NCBI GenBank assembly: GCA_035637095.1
Contig: DASPXX010000232.1
Span: forward strand, 3,507 to 67,506
Direction of reading: 5' to 3'
From: UBA5704 sp035637095
Lineage (GTDB): Bacteria > Acidobacteriota > Thermoanaerobaculia > Multivoradales > UBA5704
Length of the DNA stretch: 64,000 nucleotides
Below the pieces are notes generated by a model. The model was given only the letters and a program-made list of their open reading frames with translations. It did not search any database and was not told the DNA's origin. Shown here one piece after another: positions 29,701 to 37,423 of this stretch. Both the position numbers and the translations under genes were made by a program. Positions within the stretch are counted from its first letter, which is position 1. Every line of letters starts with the position of its first letter.

Positions 29701-31284
29701 GGCCAGCGGGTCTTCCGGCGGGGCGACCGGGATCTCCCCCACTCGTCCGTCCGGGTCCTCGATCACCCGCTCCATGGTGGCCACGAGCTGCCGCGCCAAG
29801 CGCTCCATTCGCTCCGGCCGGAACAGGCCCCGGTTGGACTTGAGGGTCAGGATCAGTGCGTCTTCCAGATTGTCGAAGCCGATCGAGAGGTCGAACTTGC
29901 TCAGCTCGTAGCCGCTCCGGGTCGGCCGGATCGCGAGGCCCGGCAGGCGCGCGGGTCCCGCCACGACGCCGGGCTCGTTGAGCGTCACCAGGACGTCGAA
30001 CAGCGGATGGCGGCTCGTGTTCCGCTCGATCTTCAGGTCGTCCACGAGGGTGTCGAACGGATAGTCCTGGTTCTCGTGCGCCGCCAGCACCGTCCGCCGC
30101 ACGTCGTGCAGGAGCTGCGCGAAGGTGCGGCGGGGATCGACGTCCTGGATCAGCACCAGGGTGTTCACGTAGAACCCGACCTGGTCCTCCAGCTCGGCCC
30201 GCGGCCGGCCGGAGACCGGAGCGCCCAGAGCAATCCGGGTCTGGCCGCTGTTCCTGTAGAGCACCAGGTTCACGACCGCCAGCAGCGCCATGTAGAGCGT
30301 GACCCGCTGCTGCTCCGCCACCTGCTTCAGGCCGGCGCGGATCTCTTCCGGGATGTGGAGGCGCACGCGGGCGCCGTCGTAGGTCTGCACCGCCGGCCGC
30401 GGGACGTCTGACGGTAGATCGAGGACCGGGATCTCTCCGGAGAGCCGCCGGTGCCAGTACTGCCGCTGCCGGTCGAGGTCCCCGCCGGCGAGACGGGCGT
30501 TCTGCCAGGCGGCGAAGTCCCGGTAATGGATGGCGAGCGGCGGCAGAGAAAGCCCGGTGTAGAGCGCCCAGAGATCGCGGAAGAGCACGTGGAGCGACCA
30601 GCCGTCCGCGACGATGTGGTGGATGGTGAACAGAAGCTCGTGCTCGTGCTCGTCCTCGCCGAGCCGCAGGAGGCGGACCCGGAAGAGCGGCAGGACGTCC
30701 AGCTGGAACGGCCGCATCGCTTCCTCTCTCTTGAGCTCCTCGACGACCACGTCGAGCCCGCGGACGTGCCGCAGATCGAGCTCCTGAAAGTCCAGCACCG
30801 GGTCGGATTCGACGTGCTGCCTCGGAATTTGCCCCTCCAGCCCGAAACGGGTCCGCAGCGACTCGTGCCGCTCGGCCAAGGCGGCGAAGGCGCGCCGGAG
30901 GACGGAGGAGTCGAGGTTCCCGCGGAGCGCGAAGCTGCGGGCGATGTTGTAGAGGTCCTTCTGCTCGAGAAGCTCCTGGACGATCCACAGCCGGCGCTGG
31001 CTGCTCGACAGCTCGTACGAAGCCGCTTCGGGGATGCGCGCGAGCCGCGACGGATCGGAGACCAGCCGCTCCGCGACCAAGCGGCCGAGGTCGTCGAAGG
31101 TTGGATTCTCGAAGACGTCGAGGAGCGTCAGCTCCAGCCCGAACGTCTGGAGGAGCCTCGCGAGGAGGCGCGTGGCGAGGAGGCTCGTGCCGCCGAGCGC
31201 GAAGAAGCTCGCCTCGGGCGCAGGCTCCGCGCCGGGTAGGACCTCCCGCCAGATCTCCCGCAGCTGCTCGGCCGGCGAAATCAA
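26764..31284 (-). CDS. NRPS module: PCP-C-A-PCP-thioester reductase
   Basis: 1506 residues from a TTG at 31284 overlapping the previous stop. Order: carrier (GGTSL, Ser34), condensation domain (HHIVADG, 222-228), adenylation domain (YTSGSTGVPKG 673-683, YGPSE 811-815, RTGD 901-904), second carrier (GGHSL, Ser1062) and a terminal reductase (GATGFVG 1150-1156, YAASK catalytic). Reading the specificity residues by eye gives D-V-Q-F-V-A-Q-V-V, close to the proline code. The reductase would release the product as an aldehyde or alcohol. Residues about 644-665 and 1126-1145 are translated palindromic repeats inserted in frame in a loop and a linker. The first carrier is probably loaded by the free adenylation enzyme upstream. 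Confidence 0.93.
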   Translation of the reverse strand: MISPAEQLREIWREVLPGAEPAPEASFFALGGTSLLATRLLARLLQTFGLELTLLDVFENPTFDDLGRLVAERLVSDPSRLARIPEAASYELSSSQRRLWIVQELLEQKDLYNIARSFALRGNLDSSVLRRAFAALAERHESLRTRFGLEGQIPRQHVESDPVLDFQELDLRHVRGLDVVVEELKREEAMRPFQLDVLPLFRVRLLRLGEDEHEHELLFTIHHIVADGWSLHVLFRDLWALYTGLSLPPLAIHYRDFAAWQNARLAGGDLDRQRQYWHRRLSGEIPVLDLPSDVPRPAVQTYDGARVRLHIPEEIRAGLKQVAEQQRVTLYMALLAVVNLVLYRNSGQTRIALGAPVSGRPRAELEDQVGFYVNTLVLIQDVDPRRTFAQLLHDVRRTVLAAHENQDYPFDTLVDDLKIERNTSRHPLFDVLVTLNEPGVVAGPARLPGLAIRPTRSGYELSKFDLSIGFDNLEDALILTLKSNRGLFRPERMERLARQLVATMERVIEDPDGRVGEIPVAPPEDPLAVLAGPCDERPPGTVVDWLAERAGRWPGRTAVEAGGERLTYAELEERSSRLAVQLRDRGAGPDRVVGVCAEPSLDMLVSVLGVLKSGAACMPLDPGLPRERLELLIADSGACLVVGSPSPGGGWVGDGRGGQGVRTQGDDLAYIIYTSGSTGVPKGVAMPHRCLANLLSWQMRQPGFDRPRRTLQVSHFGFDVFFQEVLATWLTGSTLVVAERGLRGDPEAFVAVLEEQRIERLFLPPVLLQHVAEAAGEGVRLTEVVAAGERLLVTPAIRRMLASGCRLINQYGPSESHVVTSCDLGTDAASWPDHPPIGRPVAHTRIHLLDGPMQPVSPGVPGEIYIAGENLARGYLGRPRLTAERFVPDPFATEPGERLYRTGDSARLLWSGELEFLGRLDDQLKIRGFRVEPGEIEAALERHPAVRECAVIEDPGRRGERLIAYVIPQVDIDQDALRSFLAAQLPAYMIPSLFVALPAFPLTASGKVDRRRLPAPVEDGSGRGCRPAETPLQERLVACWETVLGRRPVGILDNFFELGGHSLLLVRLLAEIRERAGVQVSMAMLWRYPTIEALAARLEEGGARVEGERTRFVELQVEARLPEDLTPWPPLPSPPRRPGEGEPPPVLLTGATGFVGAFLLREILDRTSGPIHCLVRAKSAREGASRLRSVLESYGLWRSEARDRIVAVPGDLTRPRLGLSEEGFSRLAGQIGAIVHCGASVHFTSPFAVSRAANVEGTIEVLRLSAAAGGVPVHAISTVGIFSVPDCEHSETASIDDQRHSIVNGYAASKWVAEKLLQEARGRGVPTSIYRLGRVTGHSVTGAANLRDFFHRLLAGALRMGTFPEELEEIEIDLTPVDWVARAVVEMVSRPADGATEWHLVNPRRISYRKILETFERTVVFLPFRVWLRQIEEHGCDEGSPFHLIAPVLRDPDYLGKIRTEARRAVSVRASVERLLARGIGCPAPDERLLATYGAYLQSRMGELWA
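27851..27913. repeat. Palindromic repeat inserted in frame in the NRPS gene (carrier-reductase linker)
   Basis: CCCCCTCTCCC and GGGAGAGGGGG arms flank a GC loop, with an outer GGGGGTGAGG side. It is translated as the proline-rich stretch TPWPPLPSPPRRPGEGEPPP between the second carrier and the reductase domain. The same element type recurs at 29300, 35547, 35616 and 63841. Confidence 0.75.
29300..29358. repeat. Palindromic repeat inserted in frame in the NRPS adenylation domain
   Basis: A CCTCACCCCCTGCCCCCCTC start and a CCGGGAGAGGGGGAACCC end frame the element. It is translated as SPSPGGGWVGDGRGGQGV at residues 644-661, a surface loop shortly before the core A3 motif, where length variation is tolerated. 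Confidence 0.72.
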
Positions 31285-32759
31285 ACGCGCTCCAGGAGCG
31301 CCCCGCGGTCCACCTTGCCCGTCGCGGTGACCGGCAGCTCGCGCAGGATCACGAACTTCCCCGGCAGCATGTGCGGTGGGAGCTTGGTCTTCAAAAAGCT
31401 CCGCAGCTCGCCGTCCGTGAGGTCGTCGTGCTCCGACCCGACGAACGCGATCATCGTCTTCGTCCCCTCGTCCGAGGACCGGGCGAGGATCACCGAGCCC
31501 CTCACCTTCGGATGCCGGTCGAGGTAGCTGGAGATCTCACCCGGCTCGATGCGGAACCCCTTGATCTTGATCTGGTCGTCGATCCGGCCATGGCAGGCGA
31601 AGAGACCGTCGGGGCGCACGCTGCCGAGATCGCCCGTGCGGTAGAGCCGCTCGCCGTCGCCGAAGGGGTCGGGCACGAACCGCTCGGCCGTCAGGTCCGG
31701 GCGGCCGAGGTAGCCGCGGGCCAGCCCGGCGCCGCCCAAGAGGATCTCGCCCCGGCCGCCGGGCGGCACCTGCTGCATCGCACCGTCCAGGATGACGGCC
31801 CGCATGTTCGTGATCGGCAGGCCGATCGGCACCTCGTCTTCCGGCTCGCCGAGCTTCTGGTTGACCGCGTGGATCGTGGTCTCGGTGGTGCCATAGATGT
31901 TGCGGATCTCGAGCTCTCCGGCCTGCCGCAGCTCGCGGTGCAGCGAAGGCGGCAGCTCCTCCCCCACCAGGTTGAGCACCGACGCCCCCTTGAGCACCTC
32001 GGGCCGCTGTGCGAAGGTGCGCACGAGCGAGGGCACGGTGTTGATCAGCACGCCCTCGTGCCGTTTGAGATAGAGCGGGATCGTGACGTTGCTCAGGATG
32101 CGCACGGCCTTGCCGGCGACCAGCGGGAAGAGCAGCTCGAAAACCGACAGGTCGAAGCACTCGGAGCTGCCGGCGAAGACGACCGACCACGGCGATCCGG
32201 CAAGCTCCTCGACCGACCAGAGGATGACGTTGGTCAGGCCCCCGTGGTGGATCATCACCCCTTTGGGCGGACCGGTCGTGCCCGAGGTGTACATCACATA
32301 AGCGAGGTGGCGCGGGTCGTGGGCGAGCGGCGGCGGCCCGGGGTCGACGGAATCGAGCTCCTGCCGCAGATCGTCGAGGAGCATGGCCCGCTTTCCGGAG
32401 CCTTCAAAGCGGTCCGCGAGCGCCGCCTCGGTGAGCACGGCGCCGACGCCGCTGTCCGAAAGGATGTACCGCAGGCGCTCCTCGGGATAGGCCGGATCGA
32501 GCGGCACGTAGCCCGCGCCGGTCTTCCAGATCGCCAGGATGCTGACGAGCAGCCACTCCGACCGCTGGAGACAGAAGCCGACGAGCCTCTCGGGGCCGCG
32601 GCCCCCGTCGGGAAGGTCACGGAGGAGAAGACGGGCGAGCTGGTTGCTCCACCGTTCCAGCTCGCGATAGGTCAGGCGCCGGTCGCCGCAGAGCACCGCG
32701 AGCCGCTCGGGATGGCGGGCGGCGCTCTCGGCGATCAGCGAAATGACGCTCCTATCCAC
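31281..32759 (-). CDS. Stand-alone adenylation enzyme (amino-acid activating)
   Basis: 492 residues, a complete adenylation domain with no carrier domain: YVMYTSGTTGPPKG (A3), CFDLSVFELL (A4), IYGTTETT (A5), YRTGD (A7), DDQIKIKGFRIEPGEI (A8) and the A10 lysine in TATGKVDRG. The GTG at 32759 overlaps the PAS gene's stop. By-eye specificity residues read D-L-F-N-N-V-I-I-H, somewhat like codes for small aliphatic residues such as alanine; this is a weak call. It probably loads the free carrier at 34215 or the first carrier of the NRPS, whose start overlaps this stop. Confidence 0.9.
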   Translation of the reverse strand: MDRSVISLIAESAARHPERLAVLCGDRRLTYRELERWSNQLARLLLRDLPDGGRGPERLVGFCLQRSEWLLVSILAIWKTGAGYVPLDPAYPEERLRYILSDSGVGAVLTEAALADRFEGSGKRAMLLDDLRQELDSVDPGPPPLAHDPRHLAYVMYTSGTTGPPKGVMIHHGGLTNVILWSVEELAGSPWSVVFAGSSECFDLSVFELLFPLVAGKAVRILSNVTIPLYLKRHEGVLINTVPSLVRTFAQRPEVLKGASVLNLVGEELPPSLHRELRQAGELEIRNIYGTTETTIHAVNQKLGEPEDEVPIGLPITNMRAVILDGAMQQVPPGGRGEILLGGAGLARGYLGRPDLTAERFVPDPFGDGERLYRTGDLGSVRPDGLFACHGRIDDQIKIKGFRIEPGEISSYLDRHPKVRGSVILARSSDEGTKTMIAFVGSEHDDLTDGELRSFLKTKLPPHMLPGKFVILRELPVTATGKVDRGALLERV

Positions 32760-34200
32760 GCAGCTCCCCGCGCAACCGCGCGATCTCCAGCTCCGGCGCC
32801 AGCCGGCGCGCCAGCTCCTCGGCCAGGGCGAGGTCTGCGGGCCCGAAGGTCGTCCGGTCGGTCCTGGACCCACGCGCGAGCGTCAGGGCGCCGGCCACCT
32901 CGCCCCGCACCAGGATGGGCGCGACGATCACGGCACCGACGTCCAGGACCTGCAGTGCGGTCTCGAGACGCCCCTGCCGCTTGGCCCGCGCATCCAGGCA
33001 GGCGTGGGTGGTCCCGCTCGCCAGCGCGCGGTCGAGCAGGGAGCCCTCCGGATCCTGCCGGACCAGCTGCGGCTGCGTGCCGCGCAGGGCCTCGACGGCC
33101 GCGGACCAGGAACGGCCGCCGCCGCTGGCGCCGGGCACGTCCACGGTGGCGAGATCGGCGACGTAGCCGGCCGTCAGGCGCAGGACCTCCTCCAGACGCG
33201 TGCCGAGGTCCGCCGTGCCGCCCAGGACGCGGCTGCATTCGGCGAGGAAGCCCAGCGTCTCCTCCGGACGCTTGCGGCCGGCGATGTAGCGCAGCGCCAG
33301 GCTCATCGCCTCCTCGCGGGAGAGATCGGCGGAAGGCTCGGCGTTGAGGCCGTACTCCTCGTTGCGCGGCCAGGTGAACTTCCGGTAGACGCTGCTCTCG
33401 GTCGCCATGTCCTCGGGCAGCGGGAAGGTGAAGCAGCGGGTATTGACGAAGCTGTCGCCGCTCATCCGCGAGCTCGAATAGATGAACACCGGCTGGATGC
33501 GCCCGTCCCGCGTGCGCAGCTTCGCCCGGTGATCGACCAGCGGCGCGCCGCTCACCAGGTTTTCGAGCATCTCGTCGATCACCGCCTGTTCGGCGTGAAA
33601 TTCGGCGATGTGGTGGCCGATATATTCCTCCGGATGCTCCGCATATCCCATCGATTCGAGCTCGCGCGCGCTGGTGTACTGCACCCTCCCGTCGGCTCCG
33701 ACGATGTGCAGGGCGACCGGCGCGTACTGGAAGAAATCCTTGAGATCGCGGTAGGCGACCTGCTTCTCCTCCGGGCTCATCGCGGCCAGCCCGAAGGTGT
33801 CACCCTGGTAGACCTCCAGGTCCCGGGGCGTCCGCGACTCGTTCTGGGGGATCACCACCGCGCGGTCGCCCAGCAGCCGGCCGCCGTCGCGCCGGCCGCT
33901 CGCGAAGACGCGGACGGGCACGAGGCCGCCGTCCCGCCGCACCAGGGTGAGATCGAACCCCTGGACCTCGCCCTCCGCGGCCAGCCGGTCGAGCAACTCG
34001 TCCACCCGCCGGGGCTCGACCACGAACTCCCGCAGGTCGTGCCCCAGGTAGTCCTCCGGGGAATCCTGATAGCCCAGCGTTTCCAGCTCGGCCCGGTTGG
34101 CGCGCATGACGATCGCGCTCGAGGTCAGCATGTGCAGCGCGACGGGCGCATTGGCAAAATAATCGCTCAGCGTCTCCAGCTCCCGTTCATCGAAAGTCAT
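32752..34200 (-). CDS. PAS-PAS-GAF protein inside the NRPS operon
   Basis: 482 residues; GAGGAGG precedes the ATG at 34200. Two related PAS-like segments occur: LETLSDYFANAPVALHMLTS (about 10-120) and LKDFFQYAPVALHIVGADG (about 150-270), each followed by LGYxDSPEDYLGH-like or MGYAEHPEEYIGH-like text. A GAF-like domain occupies about 330-475 (VIVAPILVRGEVAGALTLARG). There is no histidine kinase, cyclase or DNA-binding domain. It could sense redox state or ligand and bind an enzyme of the pathway. That it is translationally coupled within a biosynthetic operon is the odd point. Confidence 0.82.
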   Translation of the reverse strand: MTFDERELETLSDYFANAPVALHMLTSSAIVMRANRAELETLGYQDSPEDYLGHDLREFVVEPRRVDELLDRLAAEGEVQGFDLTLVRRDGGLVPVRVFASGRRDGGRLLGDRAVVIPQNESRTPRDLEVYQGDTFGLAAMSPEEKQVAYRDLKDFFQYAPVALHIVGADGRVQYTSARELESMGYAEHPEEYIGHHIAEFHAEQAVIDEMLENLVSGAPLVDHRAKLRTRDGRIQPVFIYSSSRMSGDSFVNTRCFTFPLPEDMATESSVYRKFTWPRNEEYGLNAEPSADLSREEAMSLALRYIAGRKRPEETLGFLAECSRVLGGTADLGTRLEEVLRLTAGYVADLATVDVPGASGGGRSWSAAVEALRGTQPQLVRQDPEGSLLDRALASGTTHACLDARAKRQGRLETALQVLDVGAVIVAPILVRGEVAGALTLARGSRTDRTTFGPADLALAEELARRLAPELEIARLRGELRG

Positions 34201-34214
34201 TGTCGCCTCCTCGG

Positions 34215-34475
34215 TTACGTCCGAAAAAAATTGTCGTAGATCGCCCGCAGGCTCTGGAAGCATTCGGGACGGATCATCTGCTCGCCGATCTCGCGGCCGC
34301 GCACCTCCTCGATGTACAAGAGGAAGTTGACCATCTGCAGGGAGTCGAGGACCCGCTCCGCAATCAGGTCGGTGTCCCAGCCGACGTCCCCGGCCTCGCG
34401 GTTGACGCTCAGCAGCCAGGCTTTGACCCTGGCCATCTCCTGTGATGATTCAAGCGACGCGCTCTTCGGCTGCAT
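34215..34475 (-). CDS. Free acyl/peptidyl carrier protein
   Basis: 86 residues; GAGGAG is placed seven bases before the ATG at 34475. The phosphopantetheine site is ERVLDSLQMVNF, Ser45 in a DSL motif, at the start of helix 2. The length and acidic helices suit a stand-alone carrier. It overlaps the N-oxygenase gene's 3' end by 26 bases, suggesting that oxygenation may occur on a carrier-bound amine. Confidence 0.82.
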   Translation of the reverse strand: MQPKSASLESSQEMARVKAWLLSVNREAGDVGWDTDLIAERVLDSLQMVNFLLYIEEVRGREIGEQMIRPECFQSLRAIYDNFFRT

Positions 34476-35331
34476 ACACCGGCTCCTCGAAAACTCCTGT
34501 GTCCAGGAGAAAACGCTGAATGCGATCGACGGCCGTGGCGTGGAACCGCGCACGGGCAGGATGCGCGAGGAGGTCGCGGCGCAGCTGGTGCGGCTCCTCC
34601 AGCCCGGCGTCCGCATAGACCGACGGGTTGTAAAACGCTTCGACCACCACCTGCATGTAGCCGCTCAGGCTCGCTCCCATCTCCCGCAGCCTCTCCTCCG
34701 GACAGGTGCGCCGCAGGTCCTCGTACATGTGCTTCAAGATCAGCCGGCCCATCGCCATGTGCCGCGACTCGTCCTCGTGGTGCACCCGGTTGATCTGCTG
34801 GATGATCTCCGGCAGCCGCCCGTCCTTCTCCATCGAGCGGTTGTAGAAGTCGCCGATCTCCTCGAAGATCAGGATCTGGCCGAAGGCGAGGAAGTTGCGC
34901 AGACCGGCCTCCTCGAAACGGTCGAATTTCAGCCGCTTGCTGGGGTAGATCTTGCCACCGTAGCGCTGGCAGAACTGGGCGAAGAACCACATGTGCTCGT
35001 TCTCTTCGCCGATGAAGTGGTGGAAGTATTCCGAGGTGTCCTCGAAGCCCGGCGTGTGGATGCATTGCAGCACGTGCAGGAGAAGCTCGCGGATGCCGTG
35101 CGCGCTCAGGCTCAGGAAATTGACGATCTCCCACTTCGCAAGCTCGTGCAGCCGCTCCGTGGAAAGCCGGTCCATCCAGGGAGTGCCATGGATCGAGAGC
35201 AGCTCCGGGCTCATCCAATATTGTCCATCTGCCAGCTCGTCCGGCCAGACGAACGTCTTATAAGGGTTGTAATAGGCGTCGACCGAGAGATCGATCAGCC
35301 GCTGGAACAGGTCCTTGAGAGAAAGGCTCAT
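34450..35331 (-). CDS. AurF-type di-iron N-oxygenase
   Basis: 293 residues from an ATG at 35331 (ATGA overlap). The di-iron ligand pattern of p-aminobenzoate N-oxygenase AurF is visible: a glutamate at KWE68, EENEH (109-113), FEEIGDFYNR (157-166) and HHEDESRH (184-191). Such enzymes oxidise an amine to hydroxylamine, nitroso or nitro. In an NRPS operon the substrate may be a carrier-tethered amino acid, as proposed for other AurF-containing NRPS pathways such as the fragin type. This assignment is firm at family level only. Confidence 0.85.
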   Translation of the reverse strand: MSLSLKDLFQRLIDLSVDAYYNPYKTFVWPDELADGQYWMSPELLSIHGTPWMDRLSTERLHELAKWEIVNFLSLSAHGIRELLLHVLQCIHTPGFEDTSEYFHHFIGEENEHMWFFAQFCQRYGGKIYPSKRLKFDRFEEAGLRNFLAFGQILIFEEIGDFYNRSMEKDGRLPEIIQQINRVHHEDESRHMAMGRLILKHMYEDLRRTCPEERLREMGASLSGYMQVVVEAFYNPSVYADAGLEEPHQLRRDLLAHPARARFHATAVDRIQRFLLDTGVFEEPVYAAEERVA

Positions 35332-36485
35332 GCGATGACCTCCTCGGTCGACGGCACGGCGAACAGCCGCCGCCGGTCCTTGCTCTGCAAACGGCACCGG
35401 AAGTCCCCCGCCTGCACGACGGCCCGACCTCCGGCAAAGAAGACCTGGTGCAGCTCATCCTCGGAGCCTTCCCAGCGGAGCCCGAGGCTCGGGAGGATGC
35501 ACGTGCCGAACAGGAGGTCCGTGTGCTCCAGGGTCCAGGTGAGGGCCCTCACCCCCGGCCCCTCTCCCGCAAGCGGGAGAGGGGTGTAGGTAACCCGTTC
35601 CTCTGCCACCGAACCCCCTAACCCTCTCCCCTCTCCCGCTTGCGGGAGAGGGGCCGGGGGTGAGGGCTTCCACAGCCGCACCAGATCCCCAAACGCCGCC
35701 AGACACACATCGCACCCCGCGTCCAGATACGTGGCGAAGCTCGCGTATTTGTACAGCATGAGCGCTCCGTAGAGCAGCTCGGCGTCCGGCTGCAGGGCGG
35801 GCAACCAGCCTCCGGCCACGCGCACCGGACGCGTTGCGGCGAGGAGCGGCTCCAGGGGGACCTCGAAGCCCGCCCGCGTCCAGGCGAGGCTGGTGGCGAA
35901 GCCGGCGTCGACGTGGTCGACCAGCGGATCGTCCAGGAGCTTGATGCGATGCGGCAGGTGATAGGGATTGAGACGAAACTCGATCAGCTCCCTTCGGGTG
36001 AAGGGGACGACGCTGCGCGATGCCGGATCGTAGTGTCCGGCGACGAACCCGGCGTCCTCCAGGATGCGCTCGACCTTCGGTCCCTCCGCGGGCGGAATCA
36101 GGAAGTCCACGTCCGCCATCATCCGCTCGCCCGAGTCGCGGTAGAGGGACGAGGCGAGGACCACCCCCTTGACCGCGGCGAAGAGGACGCCCTCCGCCTC
36201 CAGCCTCTTGGCGAGCCCGCAGGCCTCTTCCTGGAGGACCCGGACACGGTGGCGGTTCGCATTGAGTACCGTGGCGAGATGCTCTCCGATCCGCGGCGGC
36301 AGGGCGACTGGCAGCAGCTCGGCCTGGACCGCCAGGGAGGCGATCAGCTTGTGGCGGATGGCCTGCTCCAGAAGCTCGCCCCAGGACAGCTCCGGAGCCG
36401 TGAGGAGGGCCGCGAGCCGCTCGTCGTCGCCCGCGCCGCACAGGCCGCGCGTGAGCAGCTCCAGGACTGTCCATTCGATGCTCAT
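35328..36485 (-). CDS. Nucleotidyltransferase-family protein (NTP_transf_5 type)
   Basis: 385 residues from an ATG at 36485 overlapping the previous stop. FAAVKGVVLASSLY (KG at 106-107) and RMMADVDFLI (acids at 125 and 127) form the nucleotidyltransferase-like active site. Members of this family are common in peptide natural-product clusters, where their reaction is not settled. Residues about 273-313 are encoded by two palindromic repeats plus spacer (for example PSPPAPLPQAGEGRG), an insertion between conserved parts that may not destroy the fold. Confidence 0.78.
   Translation of the reverse strand: MSIEWTVLELLTRGLCGAGDDERLAALLTAPELSWGELLEQAIRHKLIASLAVQAELLPVALPPRIGEHLATVLNANRHRVRVLQEEACGLAKRLEAEGVLFAAVKGVVLASSLYRDSGERMMADVDFLIPPAEGPKVERILEDAGFVAGHYDPASRSVVPFTRRELIEFRLNPYHLPHRIKLLDDPLVDHVDAGFATSLAWTRAGFEVPLEPLLAATRPVRVAGGWLPALQPDAELLYGALMLYKYASFATYLDAGCDVCLAAFGDLVRLWKPSPPAPLPQAGEGRGLGGSVAEERVTYTPLPLAGEGPGVRALTWTLEHTDLLFGTCILPSLGLRWEGSEDELHQVFFAGGRAVVQAGDFRCRLQSKDRRRLFAVPSTEEVIA
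35547..35585. repeat. Palindromic repeat in the nucleotidyltransferase gene, first copy
   Basis: CCCCTCTCCCGCAAGCGGGAGAGGGG is a near-perfect palindrome with an outer CCCTCACCCCCGG side. It is translated in frame as part of a Pro/Gly-rich insert. Confidence 0.8.
35616..35666. repeat. Palindromic repeat in the nucleotidyltransferase gene, second copy
   Basis: CCTCTCCCGCTTGCGGGAGAGG with GGCCGGGGGTGAGGG on its outer side lies in opposite orientation to the copy at 35547, 31 bases away. The two copies together form a larger inverted pair typical of REP-like elements. Confidence 0.8.
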
Positions 36486-37423
36486 GCCGTTGCCTCCACA
36501 CAGAAGGCCGAGGTCGAGGAGATCGAATCGGTGAGCAGGAAGACGAGGTCGCCGGCCGTCAGGCCGCCCGAATCCGCGAGATCGTTCAGGTTGATCAAGA
36601 GGTCGCCGGCCACGGCGTGGGCCAGCCGCGGGATGTTGGCGTAGAAGCCCAGGGCGTGCGGAAAGCCGCTCAGGCTCACGAACGTCCTGGCGATCTCCCG
36701 GTTGTAGTTGTTGGTGATCACCCGGCGGATCCGCGCGGGCTCCAGATCCAGCTCCGCCAGGAGCCGCTTCGCCACGGTGCGGATGTTGCGGAACTTCCCC
36801 ATCTCCATCTGCAGGTTCCCGGGCCGCGCCACCTCGGCGAGCTCCCGCTGCTCCGGAGCGTTCTCCTGGACGATCCCCAGGATGTCGAACGCCCCGGTCC
36901 CGGGCCGCGCCACCAGGCAGCTCACCGCGGAGTCGCTCCGCACCGACATCTCCGGCCGCATCCGCCTCCCGCCGGGCCGCCGCGGCGCCTTGTCGACGCT
37001 CACCACCATCACGTGGCGGGCGGCGCCGGAGCCGACCAGCGCCGATGCGACCCGCAGGCCGGTCACCAGGTTCGCGCACTGCGAGAGGGCGAGGCCGATC
37101 GGATAGGCTGCGGTCAAGCCCGTCGCACGCAGCAGCTCGTTCACCTCGTCCGCGTTGACCACCTCGTCGCGCTCGTGGCTCTCGCCCAGATAGAGAAGGT
37201 AGTCGACCGCGCTCCCCTCGACGCCCGCGAGCTCCAACGTCCGCCGCGCGCTGGCGATGGCCAGGTCCACCGAGCGGAGGTCCGACTCGGCGTAGCGCTC
37301 CAGCCCCGCCAGCCGGTAGAGCTCCAGCGCCTCCGGATCGGCGCTCAGGAAGTCGATCGCGTCGATCGGCTTGAGCTCCCCGAGCTCGCTCGCGATGCCC
37401 AGGATCGCGCCCAGCCGCTCCAT
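36482..37423 (-). CDS. KAS III-like condensing enzyme or acyltransferase
   Basis: 313 residues with the thiolase fold pattern of 3-oxoacyl-ACP synthase III. The probable nucleophile is Cys116 in GLALSQCANLVTG. The usual HQAN site reads TNNYNREIA, so the catalytic His appears replaced, and the later Asn region is INLNDLADSGG. Loss of the His suggests acyl transfer or ester/amide formation rather than decarboxylative condensation, as in some KAS III-like acyltransferases. It starts directly after the aldo/keto reductase stop. Confidence 0.75.
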   Translation of the reverse strand: MERLGAILGIASELGELKPIDAIDFLSADPEALELYRLAGLERYAESDLRSVDLAIASARRTLELAGVEGSAVDYLLYLGESHERDEVVNADEVNELLRATGLTAAYPIGLALSQCANLVTGLRVASALVGSGAARHVMVVSVDKAPRRPGGRRMRPEMSVRSDSAVSCLVARPGTGAFDILGIVQENAPEQRELAEVARPGNLQMEMGKFRNIRTVAKRLLAELDLEPARIRRVITNNYNREIARTFVSLSGFPHALGFYANIPRLAHAVAGDLLINLNDLADSGGLTAGDLVFLLTDSISSTSAFCVEATA

